The notes: generated by a model from the sequence alone, not told the origin. Numbered from the stretch's first letter, positions 1 through 6,828 are shown. The stretch: DNA of 21,314 bases from JACCZP01 sp050997195 (GCA_050997195.1 JBPCRE010000086.1:1-21314), one strand, 5' to 3'. A program made the numbers and translations.

Positions 1-86
1 GGTTGGCGCCCGCGCGCTGACCAACCGCCGCCCGAGCCGGCACCGGCGCGGCGTTGAGCCGGGCCTTTGTGACGCCCGTATCCTTG

Positions 87-116
87 TTGACGTCCCGAGG
101 CGAGAAGCGGGACACT
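87..116 (+). promoter_or_regulatory. candidate promoter of the qcr operon
   Basis: TTGACG at 87-92 is a close match to a -35 box. It is followed 18 bases later by GACACT at 111-116 as a possible -10 box. Transcription would start near 123, a few bases before the ATG at 129. This favours 129 over the upstream TTG at 54 as the qcrA start, because the TTG would lie outside the transcript. The first base of the -10 is poor, so this is a candidate only. Confidence 0.4.
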
Positions 117-128
117 TCCTCCCGAGCC

Positions 129-806
129 ATGGCATCCTCACCACCCCCTCGTAAGCCCAAGAAGTCGCCCTACGCGGGCGATCGCGGCATTCCCGGTGCC
201 TACGACGGGGAGACCGTCACGCGCCGGCGCTTCATGGAGGGCAGCGCGCTGGCCGTGGGCGGAGTGGCCTCGGCCGCCTTCGGGCTCCCCGCGCTCGGCT
301 TCGCCCTCGGTCCCGTCTTCGAGGACACCACGCCGCCTAGCTGGCAGGACATCGGCCCCGAGAGGGATTTCACCTCGCTCAGCTACACGCCCAAGATCAT
401 GTCCCTCGAGGCCGGAGTGGGCCCAGCCGGGAAGACCACGATCTACGTCCGCCGCTTCAACGAGGAGACCGACGGCGAGGCCCCGCCCGACACCCGGCAG
501 GTGACGCCCTACATCGCCATCAGCACCCGCTGTGCCCACCTCGGCTGCCCCGTGCGATACATCCAGGCCTCCCAGCGCTTCATCTGCCCATGCCACGGCG
601 GCCTCTACGACTCGCAGGGCACGGTCATCGGTGGCCCGCCGGTGCGCCCCCTCGACCGCTTCTACACCAAGGTCGAGGGCGGTCGCGTGTTCGTGGGCGA
701 CCGCTTCTCGATGAACTCCGAGCTCAAGCGCTTCTCTCCCCGCGACCCCTCCAACCACCTGGATGGCCCCTGGCAGATCCTCTACCCCAAGAGGCCCACG
801 GCATGA
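129..806 (+). CDS. qcrA: Rieske iron-sulfur subunit of a menaquinol:cytochrome c reductase
   Basis: This is the [2Fe-2S] subunit of a bc-type complex. It takes an electron from menaquinol at the Qo site and passes it to cytochrome c on the outer face of the membrane. Counting from the ATG at 129 (225 residues), a twin-arginine motif TRRRFM at about 31-36 precedes one hydrophobic segment at about 40-62. This is a Tat-type signal anchor that is normally retained. The cluster-binding motifs follow in order: CAHLGC at about 135-140 and CPCHG at about 153-157, supplying two Cys and two His ligands. The frame stays open up to a TTG at 54 (25 extra residues), but a candidate promoter at 87-116 and the lack of a ribosome site favour 129. 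The stop overlaps the qcrB start (ATGA). A single membrane segment resembles Bacillus QcrA and unlike the three-helix mycobacterial form. The start is the main uncertainty. Confidence 0.93.
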   Translation: MASSPPPRKPKKSPYAGDRGIPGAYDGETVTRRRFMEGSALAVGGVASAAFGLPALGFALGPVFEDTTPPSWQDIGPERDFTSLSYTPKIMSLEAGVGPAGKTTIYVRRFNEETDGEAPPDTRQVTPYIAISTRCAHLGCPVRYIQASQRFICPCHGGLYDSQGTVIGGPPVRPLDRFYTKVEGGRVFVGDRFSMNSELKRFSPRDPSNHLDGPWQILYPKRPTA

Positions 807-1714
807 GCTTCATGAAGAAGCGCAAGCAGACCGACGAGACCTCCTCCGACGGACGCCGGGAGAACGGCGCAGACGGCGCAGACCGCGCAGGCAACGGCCA
901 CGTCGACCTCAGCGAGCGCACCGGCCTCATGAGGCGAGGCGGGACCAACGGGCAAGCGACCGGCGCCGTGGACGGAGGCGTCCCGGCCCGGGAGGCGCTC
1001 AAGGAGCAGGTCGCGGAGCTTCCGGTGTCGGCCATCGGGTGGGTCGACGAGCGCACCGGGCTCTCCCCCTTCCTGCGCGGGATGCTCTACCGCAAGGTGC
1101 CGAAGGGCACCAACTGGTACTACACCCTGGGCTCGGCCACGATGTTCGCCTTCGTCTCCCAGGCGGTCACCGGCGTGGTCCTCGCCATGTACTACGACCC
1201 CTCGACGAGCAAGGCCTACGACTCTATCGCCTTCATCTCGAACGAGCTCTTCCTCGGGGAGCTCGTACGCGGCATGCACCGCTGGGGCGCCTCGGTGATG
1301 ACGATCCTCATCTTCATGCACATGGCCCGTACCTTCTTCTTCGGGGCGTACAAGTATCCGCGCGAGCTGAACTGGGTGATCGGCGTGGTGCTGCTCGTCC
1401 TCACCATCGCCATGGGCTTCAGCGGCTACCTGCTGCCCTTCGACCAGCGCTCCTTCTGGGCCACGGTAGTGGGCGTGAACATCAACGCCTCGGGGCCGGT
1501 GATCGGTCCGTACCTGGCCGACTTCCTGCGCGGAGGGCCCGAGTTCGGCGCCACGACGCTGGCGCGGTTCTACTCGATCCACATGCTCCTCATCCCCGTG
1601 CTCATCGCGGCGCTGATCGGCGCCCACCTCTACCTCGTGGCCAAGCAGGGCACCACGGCGCCGCCGTGGATCAAGGCCGAGAAGAAGCGCGAGCTGGCCC
1701 GCGAGGAGATCTGA
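803..1714 (+). CDS. qcrB: cytochrome b6-like subunit (N-terminal half of cytochrome b)
   Basis: This is the quinone-binding, diheme b subunit of the bc complex, 303 residues, with four predicted membrane helices at about 112-132, 163-181, 191-211 and 257-280. The heme b ligands are visible as His pairs H159/H173 and H260/H275. The second pair is spaced by 14 intervening residues, as in cytochrome b6, rather than 13 as in classical cytochrome b. There is no C-terminal half; that is encoded by the next gene, as in Bacillus qcrB/qcrC. The first ~80 residues are a hydrophilic, Gly/Asp/Arg-rich extension that the Bacillus family lacks, before the conserved VDERTG. T108 stands where Bacillus QcrB and cytochrome b6 have the heme c_i cysteine (YYTLG against VYCFG). 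The start ATG at 803 overlaps the qcrA stop. The same frame is open further upstream, but only as a shadow of qcrA. Confidence 0.93.
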   Translation: MSFMKKRKQTDETSSDGRRENGADGADRAGNGHVDLSERTGLMRRGGTNGQATGAVDGGVPAREALKEQVAELPVSAIGWVDERTGLSPFLRGMLYRKVPKGTNWYYTLGSATMFAFVSQAVTGVVLAMYYDPSTSKAYDSIAFISNELFLGELVRGMHRWGASVMTILIFMHMARTFFFGAYKYPRELNWVIGVVLLVLTIAMGFSGYLLPFDQRSFWATVVGVNINASGPVIGPYLADFLRGGPEFGATTLARFYSIHMLLIPVLIAALIGAHLYLVAKQGTTAPPWIKAEKKRELAREEI

Positions 1715-1721
1715 GGCTCCC

Positions 1722-2441
1722 GTGGACGCACGTCAGAAGGAGAAGTACCTCCGCGAGTACTACCAGCTGAAGAACCAGGGCAAGGCGTTCTTCCCCTACG
1801 CGATAGCCAAGGACGGGCTGATGGCGGTGATCGTCATGGCGGTGACCATCGTCATGGCGCTGTTTCTGGGCGCCGAGCTCGGCCCCAAGGCCGACCCCAC
1901 GACTACCACGTACAACCCTCGGCCGGAGTGGTACTTCTTCTTCCTCTTCGAGCTGCTGCGGGTGATCAAGCCGCCGGCGCTCACGATAATGGCCACGGTG
2001 GGCATCCCCACCATCTGCCTGATCCTGCTCTTCCTACTGCCGTTCTTCGACCGCAGCCCCGAGCGCCACCCGCTCAGGCGGCCGGTGGCCACGCTCGCCG
2101 GCATGGCCACGATTGCCGTCATGGCCTATCTCACCATCGAGGGGGCGCTGGCCGGCGCTCCAACCGAGATCGAGCTGGCCACCCCCGTCCAGTACGCCCA
2201 GGGGCGCTCGGCGGTGGCCTCGGCCGGGTGCCTCGGCTGCCACAAGATCGGGGAGAACGGCAACCCCGGGCCGGGCCCCGAGCTGACGGCCATCGGAGAG
2301 CGCCTGCCCAAGCAGGCCATCGCGCGCACCCTCGTGAACCCGACCGCGCCCATGCCCTCGTACGCGCAGCTCCAGAAGGACGATCCGGAGAAGTTCCAGG
2401 AGCTCATCACCTACCTGGGCAGCCTCAAGAAGGAGCAGTAG
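1722..2441 (+). CDS. qcrC: subunit IV-like cytochrome b C-terminal half fused to a monoheme cytochrome c
   Basis: This 239-residue protein fuses the C-terminal half of cytochrome b (subunit IV type) to a c-type cytochrome, the arrangement known from Bacillus QcrC. The Qo-site motif PEWY lies at 68-71 between the first hydrophobic helix (about 33-50) and the second (about 88-108). A third helix is at about 123-143. The C-terminal domain has one heme c site, CLGCH, at 170-174. M211 in MPSY is the likely axial methionine. The heme domain would face outward and receive electrons from the Rieske protein. The GTG start at 1722 follows the qcrB stop by 7 bases. A GAGG at 1713-1716 overlapping that stop can serve as ribosome site. 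The assignment is firm; the symbol follows Bacillus usage. Confidence 0.93.
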   Translation: MDARQKEKYLREYYQLKNQGKAFFPYAIAKDGLMAVIVMAVTIVMALFLGAELGPKADPTTTTYNPRPEWYFFFLFELLRVIKPPALTIMATVGIPTICLILLFLLPFFDRSPERHPLRRPVATLAGMATIAVMAYLTIEGALAGAPTEIELATPVQYAQGRSAVASAGCLGCHKIGENGNPGPGPELTAIGERLPKQAIARTLVNPTAPMPSYAQLQKDDPEKFQELITYLGSLKKEQ

Positions 2442-2448
2442 CCCGCTC

Positions 2449-3252
2449 GTGAGCCCCGGGCTTGGGGCTCCAGCACCGCCGGCCGCACCGAGCGCCGCCG
2501 CCTCGGCCCGCTCGGCGGCCGCGCCCGGCGTGCTTCCGGAGCTTCGGGTCGAGGCCATGTTCGACCGCATCGCGGGCGTCTACGACCGCATGAACGCGGT
2601 GATGACCGCCGGCATGCACGAGCACTGGCGCGAGCGGGCCGCCGACCTGGCGGCGGTCGGGCCCGGCGACCGGGCTCTGGACGTGGCCACCGGCACCGGC
2701 GACCTCGCAGTGGCGCTCGCGCGCCGGGTGGGCCGGGGAGGCGAGGTGGTGGGAGCCGACTTCTCGGAGGGCATGCTGGCCGTGGCTCGTCGCAAGGCGC
2801 CTCACATCCGCTTCGAGACGGCCAACGCGCTCGCTCTGCCCTACCCGGACGGAGCCTTCGACGCCGCCACCGTGGGCTTCGGAGCGCGCAACTTCGCCGA
2901 CCTCGACTCAGGTGTTGCGGAGATGGCCCGGGTCGTGCGTCCCGGTGGGCGCGTCGTGGTCCTCGAGATCACCACCCCCCGGCGCCCGCCGCTCTCGTGG
3001 TTCTTCCGCCTGTGGTTCGATGAGCTGGTCCCTCGTCTCGGCCGGCTGGCCGGCGACCCCGAGGCCTACGCCTATCTGCCGAGCTCGGTTCGGCGCTTCC
3101 CCGCCCCCGAGGGCCTGGCCGAGGTTCTCGCTCGTGCCGGGCTCCAGCGCATCGGCTGGATCCTCACGGCGGGGGGAATCATCGCGCTGCACGCAGGAAC
3201 GGTGGCGCTCGCCCCGTCCCGGCCGGGCGCCGGTGCCGAGGGAGCTCGATGA
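2449..3252 (+). CDS. menG: demethylmenaquinone C-methyltransferase (UbiE/MenG family)
   Basis: This enzyme transfers a methyl group from S-adenosylmethionine to demethylmenaquinone, the last step of menaquinone synthesis. The 267-residue protein has the UbiE/MenG signatures: AMFDRIAGVYDRMN at about 36-49, the SAM-binding ALDVATGTGDLA at about 76-87, GADFSEGML at about 102-110, VGFGARNF at about 142-149, and YLPSSVRRFP near 209-218. It lies 7 bases after the subunits of the complex that oxidises menaquinol, so the link is functional as well as positional. The first ~30 residues are Ala/Pro-rich and not conserved; a GTG at 2530 is an alternative start. AGGAG at 2431-2435 lies 13 bases before the chosen GTG, somewhat far. 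Actinobacteria use menaquinone, so MenG is preferred over UbiE. Confidence 0.92.
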   Translation: MSPGLGAPAPPAAPSAAASARSAAAPGVLPELRVEAMFDRIAGVYDRMNAVMTAGMHEHWRERAADLAAVGPGDRALDVATGTGDLAVALARRVGRGGEVVGADFSEGMLAVARRKAPHIRFETANALALPYPDGAFDAATVGFGARNFADLDSGVAEMARVVRPGGRVVVLEITTPRRPPLSWFFRLWFDELVPRLGRLAGDPEAYAYLPSSVRRFPAPEGLAEVLARAGLQRIGWILTAGGIIALHAGTVALAPSRPGAGAEGAR

Positions 3253-4286
3253 GCCTCGAGCCCCTCTCCGCACGCCGGGGCGCGGCCACGGCCGTGACCG
3301 CGCCGTCGCTGCCCGAGCTCGCCGCCGTGCTGAACGCCGGAGGCCCCGTTCTCTCGCGACTGCTCACAGCCACCGAGGCCCGGCTCTTCGAGGTGGCCGA
3401 GGCCCACGGGGAGGCGCTCGCCGGTCACGCCGTGTCCACCCTCGGAGCCGGCGGCAAGCGCCTGCGCCCCATGCTCGTGTTCCTCTGCGCCGGATCCGGC
3501 GAGGAGGCACCGCTCGTGCGCGCGGGTGCGGCCGTGGAGCTCGTGCACATGGCCACCCTCGTGCACGACGACGTGCTCGACCGCGCGACGCTGCGACGCG
3601 GCCGCCCGACGGTGTTCGTCGAGGGCGGTCGGGGCGCGGCCACGGCCACCGGCGACCTTCTGTTCTCGCGTGCGTTCGCCGAGCTCGTGCCCACCGGCAG
3701 CGTCGAGGCGCTTCGCGTGCTCTCGAACGCGGGCTCCGCGCTCGTGCACGGCGAGCTCATGCAGCGCGCCGACGCGTGGACGGCGTCGGTCTCTCCCGAG
3801 CGCTATCTCGAACGCTGCGAGCTGAAGACGGCGCGGCTGTTCGAGGCCGCGTGCCGTCTGGGCGCGCTGCTGGGAGACCGGGCCGCGACGCAGGCCGAGG
3901 AGCCCCTCGCGCGCTTCGGGGCGCGCGTGGGCCTCGCCTTCCAGATCCTCGACGACGTGCTCGACGTCTCGGGCCCCCCCGAGCGCACCGGCAAGCAGCG
4001 AGGAGCCGACCTGCTCGACGGCACGGTCACGCTTCCGCTCATCCTCGCGCGGGCCCGCGACCCAGACATCCGCGACCTCGACCTCCGGACGAGCGTGACC
4101 GGCCCGGACGAGGCCGAGGCCCTCTGCGAGCGCATCGCCGCGACCGGCGCCCTCGGGGCGGCGCGGCGCCAGGCGCTGGCCTACGTGGCCGAGGCGAAGG
4201 AGGCGCTGTCGGGGGCCGGCCTCGACCCCGGACGCCGCCAAGCCCTCGACCTCGTGGCCGACGGCGTGGTGGCTCGCTACGCGTAG
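3249..4286 (+). CDS. long-chain trans-polyprenyl diphosphate synthase
   Basis: This enzyme condenses isopentenyl diphosphate units to make the isoprenoid side chain, here most likely for menaquinone. In 345 residues the family landmarks appear in order: GGKRLRP at about 68-74, the first aspartate-rich motif DDVLD at 107-111 followed by RRGRPT, ELKTA at about 191-195, the second aspartate-rich motif DDVLD at 235-239, and a GKxxGxDLxxGTVTLP-type segment at about 248-263. The ATG at 3249 overlaps the menG stop (ATGA), indicating translational coupling and a shared role in quinone synthesis. Product chain length cannot be read reliably from the sequence, so no specific symbol (hepS/ispB) is given. 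No second small heptaprenyl-synthase subunit is seen nearby, which fits a homo-oligomeric enzyme. Confidence 0.9.
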   Translation: MSLEPLSARRGAATAVTAPSLPELAAVLNAGGPVLSRLLTATEARLFEVAEAHGEALAGHAVSTLGAGGKRLRPMLVFLCAGSGEEAPLVRAGAAVELVHMATLVHDDVLDRATLRRGRPTVFVEGGRGAATATGDLLFSRAFAELVPTGSVEALRVLSNAGSALVHGELMQRADAWTASVSPERYLERCELKTARLFEAACRLGALLGDRAATQAEEPLARFGARVGLAFQILDDVLDVSGPPERTGKQRGADLLDGTVTLPLILARARDPDIRDLDLRTSVTGPDEAEALCERIAATGALGAARRQALAYVAEAKEALSGAGLDPGRRQALDLVADGVVARYA

Positions 4287-4288
4287 CG
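4275..4288. repeat. 14-bp perfect palindrome over the stop codon
   Basis: CGCTACGCGTAGCG is a perfect self-complementary palindrome that contains the TAG stop of the polyprenyl synthase gene. It lies between two convergent genes separated by only 10 bases. It has no loop and no T-tract, so it is not a convincing terminator. It may simply reflect the codons for the last residues. Confidence 0.5.
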
Positions 4289-4296
4289 GCCGAGGC

Positions 4297-4818
4297 TCAG
4301 AAGTCGCTGGGGAGGATGGCGTCGGCGCCGAGCGCGAAAACGAAGCGCTCGATCTCCTCGGCCATGTTGGCGCTCGCCAGGCTCCGAAGGTCACGCACGA
4401 GATTCTCGACGCCGAGGTCGAGCTGCTCGTCGAAGGCATCGGCGAGGCCCTGAGCGAAGATGCCGGTATCGGTCCACTCGCATTCCGGGCAGCGGAGATC
4501 GATGCTCCAGTGACGCTCGCCCTGCTCACACCACGCCGTGGGGTAGACGAAGTGCGAGGCGCACACCGGACAGAGGTGAAGCTGACGATCCTGGCCGGCG
4601 CCGGGCGGGGTGTCGAGCCGCCCGGCTGCAGGGGTCACGCCGGGAGAGGCCCTCCGCGGGGCGGGCTCGCCGAACAGGAGGACCTCGATGGCCCGCCCGC
4701 CGGGAAGCACCAGGCGGCCCCGGCTCTGCTCGGGGGGGGTGGATTCTCCGTTCATGAGCGAGTCATCGGCAGCCTGGAGGGCAACTTGAGGGGCCCGGCC
4801 GCGGCCGTGGACGCTCAT
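4297..4818 (-). CDS. unrecognised protein with two CxxC pairs
   Basis: I do not recognise a named family. The 173-residue protein has a variable Pro/Gly-rich N-terminal half. The compact C-terminal half carries CPVC at 83-86, C97, and CPEC at 110-113 embedded in a HWSIDLRCPECEW segment. The paired CxxC motifs about 27 residues apart suggest a zinc-ribbon or rubredoxin-like metal knuckle. An acidic helical tail follows (about 125-165: DAFDEQLDLGVENL, MAEEIERFVFALGAD). There is no signal peptide or membrane segment, so it is probably cytoplasmic. It converges on the polyprenyl synthase gene and diverges from dcd across 38 bases. The ATG at 4818 is the first start; an ATG at 4755 (residue 22, MNGEST) is about as plausible and neither has a strong ribosome site. 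The coding call is supported by a dense pattern of conserved-looking residues rather than by homology. Confidence 0.72.
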   Translation of the reverse strand: MSVHGRGRAPQVALQAADDSLMNGESTPPEQSRGRLVLPGGRAIEVLLFGEPAPRRASPGVTPAAGRLDTPPGAGQDRQLHLCPVCASHFVYPTAWCEQGERHWSIDLRCPECEWTDTGIFAQGLADAFDEQLDLGVENLVRDLRSLASANMAEEIERFVFALGADAILPSDF

Positions 4819-4847
4819 TCGACGCCCTGCGCTCCCTCACCTACACT
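4818..4847 (+). promoter_or_regulatory. candidate dcd promoter giving a (near-)leaderless mRNA
   Basis: TACACT at 4842-4847 fits an actinobacterial -10 (TAnnnT). A weak -35, TTCGAC, lies at 4818-4823 with an 18-base spacer. The predicted start of transcription, near 4854, is only a few bases from the GTG at 4857, so the transcript would have little or no leader. The identical hexamer sits in front of the gene at 10085. Confidence 0.45.
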
Positions 4848-4856
4848 CGGGCGCCC

Positions 4857-5453
4857 GTGGTGCTCAGCGACCGCACCATTCGCTCCGAGATCGAGCGAGG
4901 GCGGATCGTGATCGATCCATTCGAGCCGTCGCTCGTCCAGCCCTCGAGCGTGGACGTGCGGGTGGACCGCCGCTTCCGCGTGTTCCACAACGCCCGGCAC
5001 CCCTACATCGACGTGCGCCGCCCCATGGACGACCTGACCGAGCTCGTGGAGACGAACGGCGACGAGCCCTTCATCCTCCACCCCGGGGAGTTCGTCCTCG
5101 GCCAGACCCTCGAGAGGGTGACGCTGCCCGACGACCTCGTGGCCCGGCTCGAGGGCAAGAGCTCCCTCGGCCGGCTCGGGCTGCTCATCCACTCCACCGC
5201 CGGCTTCGTGGACGCCGGGTTCTCCGGCACCCTCACCCTCGAGCTCTCGAACGTGGCCAACCTCCCGATCACCCTGTACCACGGGATGCCCATCGGGCAG
5301 ATCTCGTTCATGCGCATGGACGGGCCCGTGGAGCATCCCTACGGCTCGAGCGCGAACGACTCGAAGTACCAGGGCCAGGACGAACCCACCGCCAGCCGCT
5401 TCTACCTCAACTTCGAGCCCGCCTCGACTCCCGAGGACGACGCCGGCGGGTGA
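4857..5453 (+). CDS. dcd: dCTP deaminase, probably bifunctional dCTP deaminase/dUTPase
   Basis: It converts dCTP to dUTP and, in the bifunctional form, hydrolyses dUTP on to dUMP, feeding thymidylate synthesis. The 198-residue protein begins MVLSDRTIR and carries LVQPSSVDVR at about 26-35, LHPGEFVLG at about 74-82, LEGKSSLGRLGLL at about 98-110, HSTAGFVDAGFSG at about 112-124, LTLELSNVANLPITL at about 126-140 and SKYQGQ at about 169-174. This pattern closely follows the mycobacterial enzyme (M. tuberculosis Dcd), known to be bifunctional, rather than E. coli Dcd (VHVTAHRIDPGW). The GTG at 4860 is an adjacent alternative start. The last ~10 residues are an acidic tail. It is a soluble enzyme and likely monocistronic, with its own promoter. 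Confidence 0.93.
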   Translation: MVLSDRTIRSEIERGRIVIDPFEPSLVQPSSVDVRVDRRFRVFHNARHPYIDVRRPMDDLTELVETNGDEPFILHPGEFVLGQTLERVTLPDDLVARLEGKSSLGRLGLLIHSTAGFVDAGFSGTLTLELSNVANLPITLYHGMPIGQISFMRMDGPVEHPYGSSANDSKYQGQDEPTASRFYLNFEPASTPEDDAGG

Positions 5454-5490
5454 TCCGCGAGGCCGCCTCGGCCGCATGGTGTGCGGGGGC

Positions 5491-5523
5491 TATCATTGCC
5501 CCGTAACCCGACTCGCAAGGAGA
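5491..5523 (+). promoter_or_regulatory. candidate tatA -10 box and strong ribosome binding site
   Basis: TATCAT at 5491-5496 resembles a -10 box; no convincing -35 is visible. AAGGAGA at 5517-5523 is an excellent Shine-Dalgarno sequence, ending 5 bases before the ATG at 5529. It decides the start of tatA, because the frame is open upstream to about 5481. Confidence 0.55.
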
Positions 5524-5528
5524 CCGTC

Positions 5529-5828
5529 ATGGGCCCGTTCGGCGGCATCGGACCAACCGAGCTGATCATCGTCCTCGTCATCGCCCTGCTCATCCTGGGG
5601 CCGAAGAAGCTGCCCGGACTGGGCAAGTCGATCGGATCCGGGCTGCGAGAGTTCAAGGAGTCCGTCTCCGGCTCCAAGGGGGACTCGAGCGACGATCACG
5701 CGGAGATCCCTCCCCGCGCGGTCACGCCTCCGCCGCCCTCCGCGCCGGCGGAGCCCGAGGCCGCCCCGGTCGGCGGGGCCTCTGACTCCCCGCGCGGCGA
5801 GGCCGCCGCGCGCGACACGGCCTCCTAG
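5529..5828 (+). CDS. tatA: Sec-independent (twin-arginine) translocase subunit TatA
   Basis: TatA forms the size-variable pore of the Tat system, which moves folded proteins across the cytoplasmic membrane. The 99-residue protein has the classic layout. A short N-terminal membrane helix at about 11-23 (ELIIVLVIALLIL) is followed by the hinge GPKKLPGLGKSIGSGLREFK at about 24-43, an amphipathic helix, and a disordered Pro/Ala/Glu-rich tail. The start is fixed by the AAGGAGA ribosome site at 5517-5523. It lies 20 bases upstream of tatC, so the two probably form an operon. No TatB is seen in the window, as in minimal TatAC systems. The Rieske protein encoded at 129-806 carries a twin-arginine motif and is a plausible substrate. 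Confidence 0.93.
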   Translation: MGPFGGIGPTELIIVLVIALLILGPKKLPGLGKSIGSGLREFKESVSGSKGDSSDDHAEIPPRAVTPPPPSAPAEPEAAPVGGASDSPRGEAAARDTAS

Positions 5829-5848
5829 GCCCAAGGCCTCCACCCGCG

Positions 5849-6751
5849 GTGGCCAAGCTCCGACCCGTCGGGCACGAGGATCAGATAAGCCTCGTCGACC
5901 ACCTGGACGAGCTGCGCACGCGACTCGTGCTCTCGCTGGTGGTCCTCGGCGTGGCCTTCGGGCTCTGCCTCTGGCAGAACCACTACATCCTCCAGATCGT
6001 CAACGCGCCGCTCCGGGTGGCCGGCACGCCGCTCGGAGCCCAGGGCAAGCCGGTGACCCTCGGCGTGGCCGAGCAGTTCACCACCACGCTCACCCTGGCG
6101 GCGTACGCGGCCATCCTCCTCACGCTGCCGCTGCTCCTCTATCAGATGTACGCGTTCGTCCTGCCCGCCTTCAGCCCCACGGAGCGGCGGGTGGCCCTGC
6201 CGCTGCTGCTCATGGTGCCCTTCCTGTTCATAGGCGGGGTGGTGTTCGGCTACTTCGTGCTCGTGCCGAAGGCGCTGCAGTTCCTGCTCTCCTTCAACGC
6301 CGACGAGTACACCACCCTGGTGCGTGCGCGTGAGTACCACTCGTTCCTCGCGCAGACGCTCATCGCCATCGGGGTCCTCTTCCAGATCCCCGTGGGCATC
6401 CTGGCGGCCACCAAGCTCGGGCTCACCACTCCGGCCAAGCTGCGCAAGCACCGCCGCTACGCCATCCTCGGCATCGCCGTCGTGGCCATGCTCCTCCCTG
6501 GCCAGGATCCGGTGACCATGCTCATCGCCATGGTTCCCCTGGTCGTGCTCTACGAGGTGAGCATCCTGCTGGCCGTGTTCTTCGGGCGATCGAAGATCGA
6601 GCGAGGAGGAGAAGACGACGACGGCGGCGACGACTTCGGGGACCCGGACGATCCCGAGCCGCCCGACCCCGGCGGCGGAGGGCACGGCGCGGCCGGCAAC
6701 GGCAACGAGCCGGAGCTACCCGAGCGCCTGCCCGCTCCCGCCGGCTCTTAG
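5849..6751 (+). CDS. tatC: Sec-independent (twin-arginine) translocase subunit TatC
   Basis: TatC is the polytopic receptor for twin-arginine signal peptides. The 300-residue protein opens with the cytoplasmic HLDELRTRL motif at 18-26 (E21 matches the signal-recognition glutamate). It has six hydrophobic segments up to about residue 245. FVLPAFSPTERR at about 103-114 contains E112, matching the second conserved acidic residue of the family. LLPGQDP at about 215-221 matches the conserved loop before the last helices. The ~50-residue C-terminal tail (from about 250) is unusually acidic and then Pro/Gly-rich, beyond the usual family core. GTG at 5849 is the start that keeps the N-terminal motif; the ribosome site is weak. 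It follows tatA by 20 bases. Confidence 0.94.
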   Translation: MAKLRPVGHEDQISLVDHLDELRTRLVLSLVVLGVAFGLCLWQNHYILQIVNAPLRVAGTPLGAQGKPVTLGVAEQFTTTLTLAAYAAILLTLPLLLYQMYAFVLPAFSPTERRVALPLLLMVPFLFIGGVVFGYFVLVPKALQFLLSFNADEYTTLVRAREYHSFLAQTLIAIGVLFQIPVGILAATKLGLTTPAKLRKHRRYAILGIAVVAMLLPGQDPVTMLIAMVPLVVLYEVSILLAVFFGRSKIERGGEDDDGGDDFGDPDDPEPPDPGGGGHGAAGNGNEPELPERLPAPAGS

Positions 6752-6790
6752 ACCGTCCTAGAAAGCTCGGCCCGCCCGGGGCACGGCGCC

Positions 6791-6820
6791 TTCTGCCGGG
6801 GAAGCCGCCGTGTCTAAGCT
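6791..6820 (+). promoter_or_regulatory. candidate promoter of the repeat-protein gene
   Basis: TAAGCT at 6815-6820 (TAnnnT type) lies 8 bases before the ATG at 6829. A weak TTCTGC at 6791-6796 is spaced 18 bases upstream. Transcription would begin almost at the ATG. GAGG at 6821-6824 could alternatively act as a close ribosome site. The 77-base gap after tatC contains nothing else I can name. Confidence 0.35.
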
Positions 6821-6828
6821 GAGGCCCC

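Noticed and set aside
1..26. GGTTGG (1-6) and CCAACC (21-26) as a terminator of an upstream gene
   Set aside because: It is only six pairs around a 14-base loop, has no T-tract, and the upstream gene is outside the window. It is too weak to list.
54..128. Upstream TTG start for the Rieske gene, adding 25 residues
   Set aside because: There is no ribosome site, and a candidate promoter lies downstream of it at 87-116. The ATG at 129 gives a normal Tat-type N-terminus.
3072..4529. Long open frame of 485 codons on the minus strand
   Set aside because: It is antisense to the polyprenyl synthase, which has complete family motifs. Its translation is Arg/Ala/Gly/His-rich with no recognisable domain, as expected from high-GC third-position bias.
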